Part shown: positions 26,700 to 35,572 of the stretch, piece by piece
How positions within the stretch are numbered: the first letter of the stretch is position 1
How the letters are laid out: the number at the start of each line of letters is the position of its first letter
NCBI GenBank assembly: GCA_024696005.1
Contig: JAILHF010000029.1
Location: forward strand, 31,370-95,369
Direction: 5' to 3'
From: Lachnospiraceae bacterium
GTDB taxonomy: Bacteria > Bacillota > Clostridia > Lachnospirales > Lachnospiraceae
DNA: 64,000 nucleotides
Made by a program: the position numbers and the translations under genes
The notes under the pieces: model-generated
Told to the model about the DNA's origin: nothing
Database searches by the model: none
The model's input: only the letters and a program-made list of their open reading frames with translations

Positions 26700-27432
26700 G
26701 GATAAAACGGCACTGGTAACGGGAGCCGGAAGGGGAATCGGAAGAGCCATCGCCCTGAAGCTTGCGAAGCTGGGTGCAAAGGTGATCGTAAACTACAGCG
26801 GCTCTAAGGAGAAAGCGGAAGAGACCGTGGCGCTGATACAGGCGGAGGGCGGAGATGCGGAAGCACTTCGCTGTGACGTGTCGGATTACGAGGCCTGCGG
26901 AGAGCTGGCGAAGAACGTGCTCGCAAAATACGGACGTCTGGACATACTGGTCAATAACGCCGGTATCACAAAGGACGGCCTGCTGATGGGCATGTCGGAA
27001 GAGGATTACGACAGGGTCCTGGATACGAATCTGAAGGGGACCTTTAATATGATGCGTCACTTCTCCCGTTCTTTTATGAAGCAGCGTTCGGGAAGGATCA
27101 TCAACATCGCTTCCGTGAGCGGCGTGCTGGGAAATGCGGGGCAGGCGAATTACAGCGCCTCCAAGGCCGGGGTCATCGGGCTTACGAAAAGCGCGGCGCG
27201 TGAGATGGCGAGCCGGGGCATCTGCGTGAACGCCATCGCACCGGGCTTTATCGATACGGACATGGTAAGCGCCATGGGCGAGGACATCCGCGGGAAGCTG
27301 ATCGAAAAGATCCCCCTGGGAAGAGTGGGACAGGCGGAAGAGATCGCGGAGGCAGTGGCTTTCCTGGCGGGAGATGCTGCCGGGTATATCACGGGACAGG
27401 TATTGTGTGTGGACGGAGGTATGGCAATATGA
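26692..27432 (+). CDS. fabG: 3-oxoacyl-ACP reductase FabG
   Basis: A 246-residue short-chain dehydrogenase. The NADPH-binding motif is TGAGRGIGRAIA, the structural motif NNAGIT, the catalytic tyrosine-lysine pair lies in YSASKAG with the serine in ASVSG, and the C-terminus is GYITGQVLCVDGGM. FabG reduces 3-oxoacyl-ACP in the elongation cycle. ATG 26692 overlaps fabD, and its stop overlaps the fabF start as ATGA. The gene order supports fatty-acid synthesis over other SDR functions. Confidence 0.95.
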   Translation: MLKDKTALVTGAGRGIGRAIALKLAKLGAKVIVNYSGSKEKAEETVALIQAEGGDAEALRCDVSDYEACGELAKNVLAKYGRLDILVNNAGITKDGLLMGMSEEDYDRVLDTNLKGTFNMMRHFSRSFMKQRSGRIINIASVSGVLGNAGQANYSASKAGVIGLTKSAAREMASRGICVNAIAPGFIDTDMVSAMGEDIRGKLIEKIPLGRVGQAEEIAEAVAFLAGDAAGYITGQVLCVDGGMAI

Positions 27433-28667
27433 GCGGACGTCGTGTGGTCGTGACCGGAATGGGGGCTGTGACGCCCATCGGTAACGATGTGGAGACTTTC
27501 TGGGCAGCGGTAAAGGAAGGGAAGACAGGGTTTTCCCCTATCACCGCTTTTGATACTTCGGAGTATAAGGTAAAGCTGGCCGCCGAAGTAAAGGATTACG
27601 ATCCGGAGCAGAGCATGGATAAGAAGAGCGCGAAGCGCATGGAACGTTTTGCGCGTTTTGCGGTGACCGCAGCCGGCGAGGCCATCCGAAACGCCGGTCT
27701 GGACCTCGAAAAGGAAGACCCGTACCGCTGCGGCTGTGCGGTGGGAAGCGGCGTGGGCAGCCTGCAGGCTATCGAAAGGGAATACGGAAGGCTGCTGGAA
27801 AAAGGACCGGCTAAGGTCGGCCCGCTGCTGGTCCCGCTCATGATCTCGAACATGGCGGCGGGAAATGTGAGCATCATTTACGGACTGAAGGGCAAAAACA
27901 TCAACGTGGTCACGGCCTGCGCTTCCGGCACGCATTCCATCGGGGAAGCCTTCCGCTCCGTTCAGTACGGGGAAGCGGATGTGATGCTGGCGGGAGGGAC
28001 CGAGGCGGCGATATCGCCTCTCGGGATCGCAGGATTCACGGCACTTACGGCCCTGAGCACCTCCGAGGATCCGGCAGCCTGTTCCCTGCCGTTTGATGCA
28101 AGGCGGAACGGCTTTGTGATGGGAGAGGGCGCGGGTGTTGTGGTGCTTGAGGAAATGGAGCATGCGAAAGCCCGGGGAGCCAACATCCTTGCAGAGGTGG
28201 CGGGCTACGGAAGCTCTGCGGATGCCTTTCATATCACGTCTCCCGCTGAGGACGGGGAAGGAGCTGCGATGGCGATGCTTGCGGCGCTGAAAGACGCCGG
28301 GCTTGCCCCGGAAGAGCTGGGCTACATCAACGCCCACGGAACGGGGACGCATTATAACGACCTGTTCGAGACCAGGGCGATCAAGCGGGCGTTCGGCGAA
28401 CACGCTTATAAGCTTCGGATCAATTCCACAAAATCCATGGTGGGCCATCTGCTTGGAGCCGCCGGCGCGGTGGAGTTCATCACCTGCGTAAAGGAGCTGC
28501 AGGAGGGTTTTCTGCATGCAACGGTGGGACTGGAAGAGACGGAGGAAGAGATGGATCTGGATTACTGCCGCGAAGCGTATCACGGCGATGTGCGGTACGC
28601 GCTCAGCAACTCGCTGGGCTTCGGCGGACATAACGCGAGCCTGCTGGTCAGGAAGTATGAGGGTTGA
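27429..28667 (+). CDS. fabF: 3-oxoacyl-ACP synthase II FabF
   Basis: A 412-residue thiolase-fold condensing enzyme with the Cys-His-His triad: VTACASGTHSIGEA, NAHGTGT and KSMVGHLLGAAGA. It begins RRVVVTGMGAVTPIGND, the classic KAS II start. FabF elongates acyl-ACP with malonyl-ACP and accepts C16 acceptors. The ORF track begins at 27405, inside fabG; ATG 27429 overlaps the fabG stop as ATGA, so it is the coupled start. No FabB-type second condensing enzyme is present besides FabH. Confidence 0.95.
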   Translation: MSGRRVVVTGMGAVTPIGNDVETFWAAVKEGKTGFSPITAFDTSEYKVKLAAEVKDYDPEQSMDKKSAKRMERFARFAVTAAGEAIRNAGLDLEKEDPYRCGCAVGSGVGSLQAIEREYGRLLEKGPAKVGPLLVPLMISNMAAGNVSIIYGLKGKNINVVTACASGTHSIGEAFRSVQYGEADVMLAGGTEAAISPLGIAGFTALTALSTSEDPAACSLPFDARRNGFVMGEGAGVVVLEEMEHAKARGANILAEVAGYGSSADAFHITSPAEDGEGAAMAMLAALKDAGLAPEELGYINAHGTGTHYNDLFETRAIKRAFGEHAYKLRINSTKSMVGHLLGAAGAVEFITCVKELQEGFLHATVGLEETEEEMDLDYCREAYHGDVRYALSNSLGFGGHNASLLVRKYEG

Positions 28668-28671
28668 AAAG

Positions 28672-29103
28672 ATGAGTGTATATACGGCTAAAGAGATCAT
28701 GGAGATACTGCCCCACAGGCATCCCTTTCTGCTGATCGATACCATCGAGGAGCTGGAACCGGGGGTGCGCGCCGTCGGGAAGAAGTGCGTGAGCATGAAC
28801 GAGGCGTACTTTGCGGGGCATTTCCCCGGGAACCCGGTGATGCCGGGAGTGCTGCTGGTGGAGGCCATGGCGCAGACGGGAGCGGTGGCGCTGCTGGATC
28901 TGCCGGCCTGGAAGGGAAAGACCGCCTATTTCGTCGGGATCGACAAGGCACGCTTTAAGAAAAAGGTGATCCCGGGGGATGTGGTTCTGTTTGAAGTGAC
29001 GATCATCAGGCAGAAAGGGCCCATCGGTGTGGCGGAGGCAAAGGCCACGGTGGACGGCGTGCTGGCCGCGGGTGCGGAGATATCTTTTGCGGTAGGTGAT
29101 TGA
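28672..29103 (+). CDS. fabZ: 3-hydroxyacyl-ACP dehydratase FabZ
   Basis: A 143-residue hot-dog-fold dehydratase. It opens with [18 protein letters not shown] and carries the catalytic motif [20 protein letters not shown]. FabZ dehydrates 3-hydroxyacyl-ACP to the trans-2-enoyl form. The start at 28672 follows GAGGG at 8 bases; an in-frame ATG at 28657 would add five residues. The track ORF start at 28516 lies in fabF and is not real. With FabK and no FabM in the window, how unsaturated chains arise is not seen here. Confidence 0.94.
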   Translation: MSVYTAKEIMEILPHRHPFLLIDTIEELEPGVRAVGKKCVSMNEAYFAGHFPGNPVMPGVLLVEAMAQTGAVALLDLPAWKGKTAYFVGIDKARFKKKVIPGDVVLFEVTIIRQKGPIGVAEAKATVDGVLAAGAEISFAVGD

Positions 29104-29117
29104 CGGGGGAAGACCGG

Positions 29118-30815
29118 ATGAACAAGTGGCTGAATTTATGGAAAAAGAATCCTCCGGCTGCGGAAAAGCCGGCAGAGCCGGAACTGATCCGCTGTCCCAG
29201 GTGCGGAAAGATGGTGGAGAAGCAGCGCGTGGCAAAGCGCCGCTACGTCTGTTATGAATGCGAAGCTTATTTCCGGGTAAAGACCGGAAACCGCATCCGC
29301 ATGGTGGCGGATCCCGGCAGCTTCGAAGAGTGGTTTACGGAGCTGGAGGTCAGCAATCCGCTGCAATATGAAGGATATGAAGAAAAACTGGCGGAAGCCA
29401 GGGAGAAAACGGGGCTCAGGGAGGCGTTTACCGCAGGCAGATGCAGGGTGTTCGGGGAAGAAGCCGTCATAGGCGTGTGCGATGCCCGCTTTCTGATGGC
29501 GAGCATGGGACAGATCCTGGGAGAGCGTGTGACTGCCACGATCGAGCGGGCCACAAAGGAGAGACTTCCGGTATTCCTCTTCTGCTGCTCCGGCGGGGCA
29601 AGGATGCAGGAAGGCATCATCTCCCTGATGCAGATGGCAAAGACAGCGGCGGCCATCAAACGGCACGGCGAAGCCGGGCTTTTGTACAGCACGATCCTGA
29701 CGGACCCGACCACAGGCGGCGTGACGGCCAGCTTTGCGATGCTGGGGGATGTCATCATGGCGGAGCCGGGTGCGCTCATCGGCTTTGCGGGGCCGCGGGT
29801 GATCCGGCAGACCATCGGGGAAAATCTGCCCGAAGGCTTCCAGACAGCGGAGTTTCTTTTAGAGCACGGCTTTGTGGACGGCATCGTGCTGCGAAGGAAC
29901 CTGAAAAAGACCTTGCTTTTCCTGATCCACGCCCATCAGCGTGCGGGGAAGAAAAGCTGGGCGGATTTTCGGAACACGGATTTTCATTTTCATCTGACCG
30001 AGATCCTCAAGGAGCGCATCTGGTACGAACAGCCCAAGACGGCCTGGGAAAAGGTGAAGGGTGTGCGGCGCATCGAGCGGCCTTCGGCCCTGGATTACAT
30101 GGAGCATATCTTCGACAGCTTTGTGGAAGCCCACGGTGACCGCTGCTTTGCGGACGACCCTGCCATCGTCGGGGGGATCGCCTTCATGGAGGATCAGCCG
30201 GTCACGGTCATCGCTGATGTCCGCGGTTCTTCCTTCAAGGAATGCCGGGAGCGGAATTTCGGCATGCCGAAACCGGAGGGGTACCGGAAAGCATTGCGTT
30301 TGATGAAGCAGGCGGAAAAGTTCAACCGTCCGGTCATCAGTTTTGTGAATACCAGCGGCGCCTTCTGCGGTGTGGAGGCGGAGGAACGGGGACAGGGCGA
30401 GGCCATCGCCCGCAGCCTGATGGAGATGTCGGCGCTCAAGGTGCCCGTGCTCTGCATCCTGATCGGGGAAGGCGGAAGCGGCGGCGCCCTGGCTACCGCG
30501 GTGGGAAACGAAGTGTGGATGTTTGAAAACGCCACCTATTCGATCCTCTCGCCCGAGGGCTTCGCCTCCATCCTGTGGAAGGATGCGGGACGGGCAAAGG
30601 AAGCCAGCGAAGTGATGAACATCACGGCGCAGGATCTGAAGCGCCTGGGGGTGATCGAGCAGATCATCCCGGAATTCGGCGGCGCGGCCAAGGAAACCGC
30701 CCAGGCCATAGGGGAGTGCCTCAAGGAAAAGATCAGGGACTTCCTGCGCGGCTATGAGGGATGGGATCCCGAACGGATCGCCGCGCAGCGTTACGAGAGA
30801 TTCCGCGCGTTCTGA
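29118..30815 (+). CDS. accDA: Fused acetyl-CoA carboxylase carboxyltransferase (AccD-AccA)
   Basis: A 565-residue fusion of both carboxyltransferase subunits. Residues ~22-46 hold the AccD zinc ribbon (CPRCGKM ... CYEC). The beta half has [14 protein letters not shown] and [17 protein letters not shown]. The alpha half begins near residue 320 with [12 protein letters not shown] and [16 protein letters not shown] and has [23 protein letters not shown] and [11 protein letters not shown]. Together they transfer CO2 from carboxybiotin to acetyl-CoA. Most bacteria encode accD and accA separately. accB and accC are not in this operon and must lie elsewhere. The start at 29118 is set by GGGGGAAG. 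Confidence 0.92.
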   Translation: MNKWLNLWKKNPPAAEKPAEPELIRCPRCGKMVEKQRVAKRRYVCYECEAYFRVKTGNRIRMVADPGSFEEWFTELEVSNPLQYEGYEEKLAEAREKTGLREAFTAGRCRVFGEEAVIGVCDARFLMASMGQILGERVTATIERATKERLPVFLFCCSGGARMQEGIISLMQMAKTAAAIKRHGEAGLLYSTILTDPTTGGVTASFAMLGDVIMAEPGALIGFAGPRVIRQTIGENLPEGFQTAEFLLEHGFVDGIVLRRNLKKTLLFLIHAHQRAGKKSWADFRNTDFHFHLTEILKERIWYEQPKTAWEKVKGVRRIERPSALDYMEHIFDSFVEAHGDRCFADDPAIVGGIAFMEDQPVTVIADVRGSSFKECRERNFGMPKPEGYRKALRLMKQAEKFNRPVISFVNTSGAFCGVEAEERGQGEAIARSLMEMSALKVPVLCILIGEGGSGGALATAVGNEVWMFENATYSILSPEGFASILWKDAGRAKEASEVMNITAQDLKRLGVIEQIIPEFGGAAKETAQAIGECLKEKIRDFLRGYEGWDPERIAAQRYERFRAF

Positions 30816-30841
30816 AAAGGGCGGCGCGAAGGAGGCAGGAA

Positions 30842-31816
30842 ATGACGATCAGGATCAGCGGGACCGGAAGCGCTTTGCCGGAGATGATACGGACGAATTT
30901 TGATCTGGAAAAAACAGTGGATACTTCGGATGCCTGGATCCGGGAACGCACGGGGATCGGGCAGAGACATATTGCCCGTGAGGAGACCGTGGCGTCGCTT
31001 GCGGCGGAAGCCTGCAGACAGGCCCTTTCGTCGGCGGGGGCGGAAGCCGGGGATGCGGAGCTGATCCTTGTGGCCAGCTGCTCGGCGGAGATGCTGCTTC
31101 CCTGCCTTGCCTGCCGTGTGCAGAGCGACATCGGGGCGGTGAACGCGGCGGCCTTTGACATCAACGCAGCCTGCGCGGGTTTTCTGTTTGCACTGCAGAC
31201 GGCCAATGCCTACATCGCATCCGGGATGTACCGAAACGCTCTGGTGGTGGGGGCCGAGGTACTCTCGCGCATCACGGACCAAAGCGACCGCAGCACCTGC
31301 GTATTGTTCGGTGACGGCGCGGGGGCTGTGTTTGTGCAGGCCTGTGACGAGCCGGGAATGGGGATGCTGGGCATGGTGCAGGGAAGTGACGGCGGACGCG
31401 GAGCGGTGCTTCAGTGCAGGGCCGGCCATTATGCGGATGCCGACAACGAAGCGTTTCCCTTCCGGGATCCCTACATCCACATGGAAGGCGGCGAGGTGTA
31501 TAAGTTTGCGGTGCGCACGGTGCCGGAGTGCATCGGGCAGGCCCTGTTGCAGGCCGGGCTGGAAGCGGAGGAGATCGATCTGTACATCCTGCACCAGGCC
31601 AACATCCGCATCATCGAAGCCATCGCAAAAAGACTGGGCGTGGGGATGGAACGTTTCCCCCATGATCTGGAGCGGGTGGGGAATACCTCGTCGGCTGCGA
31701 TCCCCCTTCTTCTTGATGAATTGCATAAAAGTGGTAAAATACAAAGAGGCGCGAAGCTCGTTCTTTCGGGTTTCGGTGCGGGGCTTACCTATGGCGCATG
31801 TGTGATGCGCTGGTGA
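30842..31816 (+). CDS. fabH: 3-oxoacyl-ACP synthase III FabH
   Basis: A 324-residue KAS III with the Cys-His-Asn triad: DINAACAGFLFAL, LHQANIRIIEAIAKRLG and VGNTSSAAIP. FabH primes synthesis by condensing acetyl- or branched acyl-CoA with malonyl-ACP. The ORF track runs in from 30761; ATG 30842 follows GAAGGAGGCAGGA and gives the standard length. Unlike streptococcal clusters, where fabH is near the front, here it sits second from last. The ending GFGAGLTYGA is the usual family C-terminus. Confidence 0.94.
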   Translation: MTIRISGTGSALPEMIRTNFDLEKTVDTSDAWIRERTGIGQRHIAREETVASLAAEACRQALSSAGAEAGDAELILVASCSAEMLLPCLACRVQSDIGAVNAAAFDINAACAGFLFALQTANAYIASGMYRNALVVGAEVLSRITDQSDRSTCVLFGDGAGAVFVQACDEPGMGMLGMVQGSDGGRGAVLQCRAGHYADADNEAFPFRDPYIHMEGGEVYKFAVRTVPECIGQALLQAGLEAEEIDLYILHQANIRIIEAIAKRLGVGMERFPHDLERVGNTSSAAIPLLLDELHKSGKIQRGAKLVLSGFGAGLTYGACVMRW

Positions 31817-31849
31817 TCGCAGGGCTTCGGATCAGAGTGAGGAGAGAAC

Positions 31850-32296
31850 ATGGCAAGAAAAAATACCGTAGCGCTTAACGAGCTTTTGGTAAACCTTTTC
31901 AACAGAGTGATGGACGCCGAATCCAAAGCGGTGATCACGGAAGATTTCCGGGACATCACCAACAACGACATGCACATCATGGAGGCCATCGGCATAGGGG
32001 AGCCCCAGAATGTGTCGGCGATCGCCGCAAAACTTTTTGTTACCGTGGGGACACTTACGGTGAACATGAACAGCCTTGAGAAGAAAGGCTATATCGAGAG
32101 AAAGCGCAGCACCGAGGACAAGCGCGTTGTGCTGGTTACCCTTACGGAGAAGGGAAGAAAGGCATTCTTTCATCACCGTGATTTCCACAAAGCCATGATC
32201 CACGCGGCGGTACGCGATCTGGAGCAGGACGAGATGGAAGCGCTGATGAACTGCCTGACCAAGCTGAACGCGTTTTTTGAAAGCAAGCAGAACTGA
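31850..32296 (+). CDS. fabT: MarR-family fatty-acid repressor, FabT-like
   Basis: A 148-residue winged-helix protein of the MarR family. The recognition region is NVSAIAAKLFVTVGTLTVNMNS and the wing KRSTEDKRVVLVTLTEKGRKAF. FabT in streptococci and lactococci represses fab genes when bound to long-chain acyl-ACP. Two facts support this role here: it is the last gene of the fab operon, and the operon promoter carries sites matching FabT boxes. In streptococci fabT is usually near the operon start, so the location is unusual. A general MarR regulator remains possible, but less likely. Confidence 0.85.
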   Translation: MARKNTVALNELLVNLFNRVMDAESKAVITEDFRDITNNDMHIMEAIGIGEPQNVSAIAAKLFVTVGTLTVNMNSLEKKGYIERKRSTEDKRVVLVTLTEKGRKAFFHHRDFHKAMIHAAVRDLEQDEMEALMNCLTKLNAFFESKQN

Positions 32297-32327
32297 CGGG
32301 AGATCTCCTGTTTTTTCCGGTTTTGGA

Positions 32328-32355
32328 CAGGTCGCTTCGCAAGCGACCTGTTTTT
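32328..32355 (+). terminator. Rho-independent terminator of the fab operon
   Basis: CAGGTCGCTT and AAGCGACCTG pair perfectly around a CGC loop, followed by five T. Confidence 0.88.
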
Positions 32356-32429
32356 GAAAGTCCTTTTGTATAATGAGCCCAACAAAGGAAAACACCGCAA
32401 AGGTGTCAGCACAAAAGGAGGGCAGGTTT

Positions 32430-33104
32430 ATGCGTAAGGATTTAACGGAAGTGGTTTTCATTCTGGACAGAAGCGGTTCCATGAGCGGACTGGAGCGCGA
32501 CACGATCGGCGGCTTCAATTCCATGATCGAAAAGCAACGCAAGGAAAAGGGAGAGGCGCTGATCTCCACGGTGCTTTTCGATGACAAGAACGAGGTGCTT
32601 TATGACAGGATCCCGGTCAGCCGGGTGGAGCCGATGAATGACAAGCAGTATTTTGTCAGAGGCTGCACGGCGCTGCTGGATGCGATCGGAGGCGCGATCG
32701 ATCATATCGCGAAGGTCCACAAGCAGGAAGGAAAAGAGGAAAGGCCCGCCAAGACGCTGTTCATCATCACAACGGACGGCATGGAGAATGCCAGCCGGAA
32801 ATACGACTACAAGAAGGTCAAAAAGATGGTGGAGAAGCGGAAGGAAAAGGACGGCTGGGAATTCCTTTTCCTCGGGGCCAACATCGACGCGATCGCGGAG
32901 GCCGGAAAGTTCGGGATCTCGGCGGACAGATCGCACAACTTTGTATGTGACGCGGCCGGAACATCGTTGAATTACAGAGCTCTCTCGGGCGCCATCTCCG
33001 CATTCCGGAATGCGGGAAGCAGGAAGGAGATGGGAGAGGCCCTGGTAGAGAGCATGGAGGCGGTCGAGGAAGATTACAACAGACGGAGCAAGGGCGGAAA
33101 ATAA
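32430..33104 (+). CDS. VWA-domain protein
   Basis: A 224-residue single von Willebrand factor A domain. It has the metal-ion-dependent adhesion motif DRSGSMSG near residue 13, the threonine region VRGCTALLDAIG and the aspartate motif FIITTDGMEN. No signal peptide or membrane segment is seen, so it is intracellular. Small cytoplasmic VWA proteins act in protein assembly or stress (tellurium-like) systems, but no such neighbours are here. ATG 32430 follows AAAGGAGGG; the track start at 32373 is only an extension. A TATAAT at 32369-32374 may be its -10. Function unknown. Confidence 0.85.
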   Translation: MRKDLTEVVFILDRSGSMSGLERDTIGGFNSMIEKQRKEKGEALISTVLFDDKNEVLYDRIPVSRVEPMNDKQYFVRGCTALLDAIGGAIDHIAKVHKQEGKEERPAKTLFIITTDGMENASRKYDYKKVKKMVEKRKEKDGWEFLFLGANIDAIAEAGKFGISADRSHNFVCDAAGTSLNYRALSGAISAFRNAGSRKEMGEALVESMEAVEEDYNRRSKGGK

Positions 33105-33137
33105 AGCGCGTGCGATTCATCCCCCTTACGGGAGAAC

Positions 33138-33638
33138 ATGAAAAAAGCTTATCTGACATTGACGGAATATGTTTGTCTCTTTGCCCTGGCATCCTTTATC
33201 GGCTGGCTGTATGAGGTAACGCTGGTATGGGCTCTGCTGGGGCAGTATATCGACAGAGGGGTGCTGCATCTGCCCTTCTGTCCGATCTACGGATTCGGCA
33301 TGCTGTTTCTGTTGCTGCTGTTTCGAAAAGTCCGGAATCCCTTTGCGCTCTTTTTCGGAAGCGCCCTGGTCACAACAGGGATCGAGCTGGCTGCTTCGTA
33401 CATTCTGGAATATGCTTTCGGCCTGGTCCTCTGGACCTACGAGGGCTGGCCGCTGAATTTCGAGAACAGGGTCACGGCCATCAGCAGCTCCATCTTTGGC
33501 CTGATGGCCCTGGTATTCATCCGGCTGATCCGGCCGCCCGTCCGGAAGATCTATGCCTCCAAAGCCGCGGGCTGTGCGGCGGCTGCGGTGAGCGCGGGCT
33601 TTGTCTTCTGCGTCATCTGGGAATTGACCCACCGCTGA
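33138..33638 (+). CDS. CmpB-type (putative ABC transporter type IV) membrane protein
   Basis: A 166-residue membrane protein with about four to five hydrophobic segments. It matches the PF06541 family from memory: SFIGWLYEV near the start, a RGVLHLPFCPIYGFGML segment, LWTYEGWPLNFENR and WELTHR at the end. The family is labelled putative ABC transporter permease, but the function is not established. It lies 33 bases after the VWA gene, with ACGGGAGAAC upstream, so the two may be co-transcribed. No ATPase partner is adjacent. Confidence 0.8.
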   Translation: MKKAYLTLTEYVCLFALASFIGWLYEVTLVWALLGQYIDRGVLHLPFCPIYGFGMLFLLLLFRKVRNPFALFFGSALVTTGIELAASYILEYAFGLVLWTYEGWPLNFENRVTAISSSIFGLMALVFIRLIRPPVRKIYASKAAGCAAAAVSAGFVFCVIWELTHR

Positions 33639-33648
33639 ACATTAACAC

Positions 33649-33675
33649 GGACATCCTCAGGGATGGCCTTTTTTT
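33649..33675 (+). terminator. Likely rho-independent terminator
   Basis: A short imperfect stem (GGACATCC with GGATGGCC around TCAG) followed by seven T. Confidence 0.6.
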
Positions 33676-33684
33676 GTTGCTGTA

Positions 33685-33693
33685 TGATATAAT
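33685..33693 (+). promoter_or_regulatory. Extended -10 promoter for rsmH
   Basis: TGATATAAT (TATAAT at 33688-33693 with TG one base upstream) directly after the preceding terminator and 25 bases before the ATG. No convincing -35. Confidence 0.5.
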
Positions 33694-33718
33694 GTCATCG
33701 AACATGCAGGGGAGAGCC

Positions 33719-34768
33719 ATGGCCATGGAAGAGACAAAGCACAAACGAAGAGCGCACTATTCCGGGAAATATCCCAGGAAGTTTGAGGAAAAATACAAGG
33801 AACACGATCCCGAAAAATACGGGGAAACCGTAAACCGGGTGATCGAAAAGGGATCCACGCCGGCCGGCATGCACATCCCCATCATGGTGAAGGAGATCCT
33901 GGATTTCCTGCAGATCCGGCCCGGACAGCAGGGGCTGGACTGCACGCTGGGATACGGAGGCCATTCCCGGAAGATGCTGGAACAGCTTTCGGGAGAAGGC
34001 TGCCTTTACGGACTGGATGTGGATCCGATCGAGTCGGAAAAGACGGTAGAGCGGCTTCGGAATGCGGGATATCCGGAAAGCATCTTCCGTTTCCGCAGGA
34101 TCAATTTTGCCGAGATCGACAAAGTGGCAGATGAAGCCGGGCTTTTCGACTTTGTCCTCGCCGATCTGGGCGTGTCTTCGATGCAGCTTGACGACCCGGG
34201 AAGAGGCTTTTCCTACAAGAACGAAGGGCCGCTGGACCTGCGGCTCGATCCCACGCGGGGCCTCAGCGCGGCCGAAACGCTTCACAACATCAGTGAAGAG
34301 GAATTTGCCGGGATGATGATCGAGAATTCCGACGAGCCCTACGCGGAAGAGATCGCGCGGAAGGTCTTTTCGCTCATGGCAAAGGGAGAGGCCATGGATA
34401 CCACGTCTGCGCTCTGCGATGCGGTCGCGGCAGCGCTGGTGAGGCTTCCGAAGGATGAGCGGGAAGAGGCCGTGAAAAAATCCTGCGCAAGGGTCTTTCA
34501 GGCACTGCGGATCGATGTCAACAATGAGTTTGAAGTGCTTTATGCTTTCCTTGAAAAACTGCCCGTTGTCCTTAAGAGCGGCGGAAGGGTGGCGATCCTG
34601 GCTTTTCATTCGGGGGAAGACAGGATGGTGAAGAGATCCTTCCGGGAGCTGGCGCGAGCCGGCGTGTATGCCGAGGTCTCGCCGGATGTGATCCGTCCTT
34701 CGGCCGAAGAATGCAGGAAAAATCCCAGAAGCCGGTCGACCAAGATGCGCTGGGCCGTCAGGGCCTGA
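33719..34768 (+). CDS. rsmH: 16S rRNA m4C1402 methyltransferase RsmH-type, stand-alone with N-terminal extension
   Basis: A 349-residue RsmH/MraW-family methyltransferase. It has the SAM-binding motif GLDCTLGYGGHSRKML, the signature LADLGVSSMQLDDPGRGFSY, DLRLDP and the C-terminal LAFHSGEDRMVK. RsmH methylates N4 of C1402 in 16S rRNA. A ~50-residue basic N-terminal extension (HKRRAHYSGKYPRKFEEKYKE) precedes the core, which starts at MHIPIMVKEIL. The gene is not next to mraZ, ftsL or murein genes, unlike the canonical copy, so it may be a second, divergent family member. ATG 33719 or 33725 follows AGGGGAG; the long track ORF upstream is an artefact. Confidence 0.85.
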   Translation: MAMEETKHKRRAHYSGKYPRKFEEKYKEHDPEKYGETVNRVIEKGSTPAGMHIPIMVKEILDFLQIRPGQQGLDCTLGYGGHSRKMLEQLSGEGCLYGLDVDPIESEKTVERLRNAGYPESIFRFRRINFAEIDKVADEAGLFDFVLADLGVSSMQLDDPGRGFSYKNEGPLDLRLDPTRGLSAAETLHNISEEEFAGMMIENSDEPYAEEIARKVFSLMAKGEAMDTTSALCDAVAAALVRLPKDEREEAVKKSCARVFQALRIDVNNEFEVLYAFLEKLPVVLKSGGRVAILAFHSGEDRMVKRSFRELARAGVYAEVSPDVIRPSAEECRKNPRSRSTKMRWAVRA

Positions 34769-34778
34769 CGGGCGTCGC

Positions 34779-34806
34779 TTGCTTTTTCGCCTGATTTCGG
34801 TAAAAT
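34779..34806 (+). promoter_or_regulatory. Promoter for the ABC transporter pair
   Basis: TTGCTT (34779-34784), 16 bases, TAAAAT (34801-34806), 59 bases before the ATPase gene. Confidence 0.5.
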
Positions 34807-34864
34807 AGGAAACTGTGCGCGGCTTCCCGGGCAAAGCAGGGGGCAATGCGGAAAGGAATGAATA

Positions 34865-35572
34865 ATGGAATTCGTCATCTCACACTTAGCGAAAAGCTAC
34901 GGCGGACACAAGGTCCTGACCGATGTGGACTATTCATTTTCGGAAGGCAGGATCTACGGTCTGCTCGGGCGTAACGGAGCAGGCAAGACCACTCTGTTCA
35001 ACTGCCTGAACGGCGACATCGATTTTGACAAAGGAAAATACTTTTTCCGTGAAGACGGCGCGGAGCGGGAGGTAGAGTCGGACGACATCGGATATGTCCT
35101 GTCCACGCCCACCGTTCCCGGCTTCCTTACCGGACGGGAGTTTTTGCGCTTCTTCATGGACATCCATTCGGACAGGATCCGGGATAAGAAAAGCCCGGAG
35201 GAATACCTGAAGTACATGCATATCTCCGAGGATACCTGGGACCGTCTCATGAAGGACTATTCCCACGGCACGAAGAACAAGATGCAGATGCTGATCAACA
35301 TCATTGCGGGACCGAAGCTGATCCTTCTGGATGAGCCGCTCACATCGCTGGACGTTGTCGTTGCCGAGGAGATGAAGGACATCTTCCGGAGCCAGAAGGA
35401 GGGCAGGGTCCTGATCTTTTCCACGCATCTTCTGGACATCGCGCTGGATCTGTGCGACGAGATCATCCTTCTGAACCATGGCTGCCTGGAGCCGGTGGAA
35501 AAGGCAAATCTGGGGAATGAAGACTTCAAGAAAAAAGTGATCGAGGCTTTGAAAGATGCGGACGATACCTAA
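34865..35572 (+). CDS. ABC transporter ATP-binding protein
   Basis: A 235-residue nucleotide-binding subunit. Walker A is GLLGRNGAGKTTLFN, Walker B LILLDEPLTSLD and the switch histidine is in FSTHLLD. The signature loop is YSHGTKNKMQM instead of LSGGQ, as in several ABC-2/EcsA-like exporters. It powers the membrane subunit encoded next, whose start overlaps this gene by 17 bases. Substrate unknown; an exporter or envelope-homeostasis role is typical for this class. Confidence 0.92.
   Translation: MEFVISHLAKSYGGHKVLTDVDYSFSEGRIYGLLGRNGAGKTTLFNCLNGDIDFDKGKYFFREDGAEREVESDDIGYVLSTPTVPGFLTGREFLRFFMDIHSDRIRDKKSPEEYLKYMHISEDTWDRLMKDYSHGTKNKMQMLINIIAGPKLILLDEPLTSLDVVVAEEMKDIFRSQKEGRVLIFSTHLLDIALDLCDEIILLNHGCLEPVEKANLGNEDFKKKVIEALKDADDT

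Noticed and set aside
33227-33718. Long 5' extension of the rsmH reading frame
   Set aside because: It runs through the CmpB-like gene and a terminator in another frame; the ATG with a ribosome site is at 33719.
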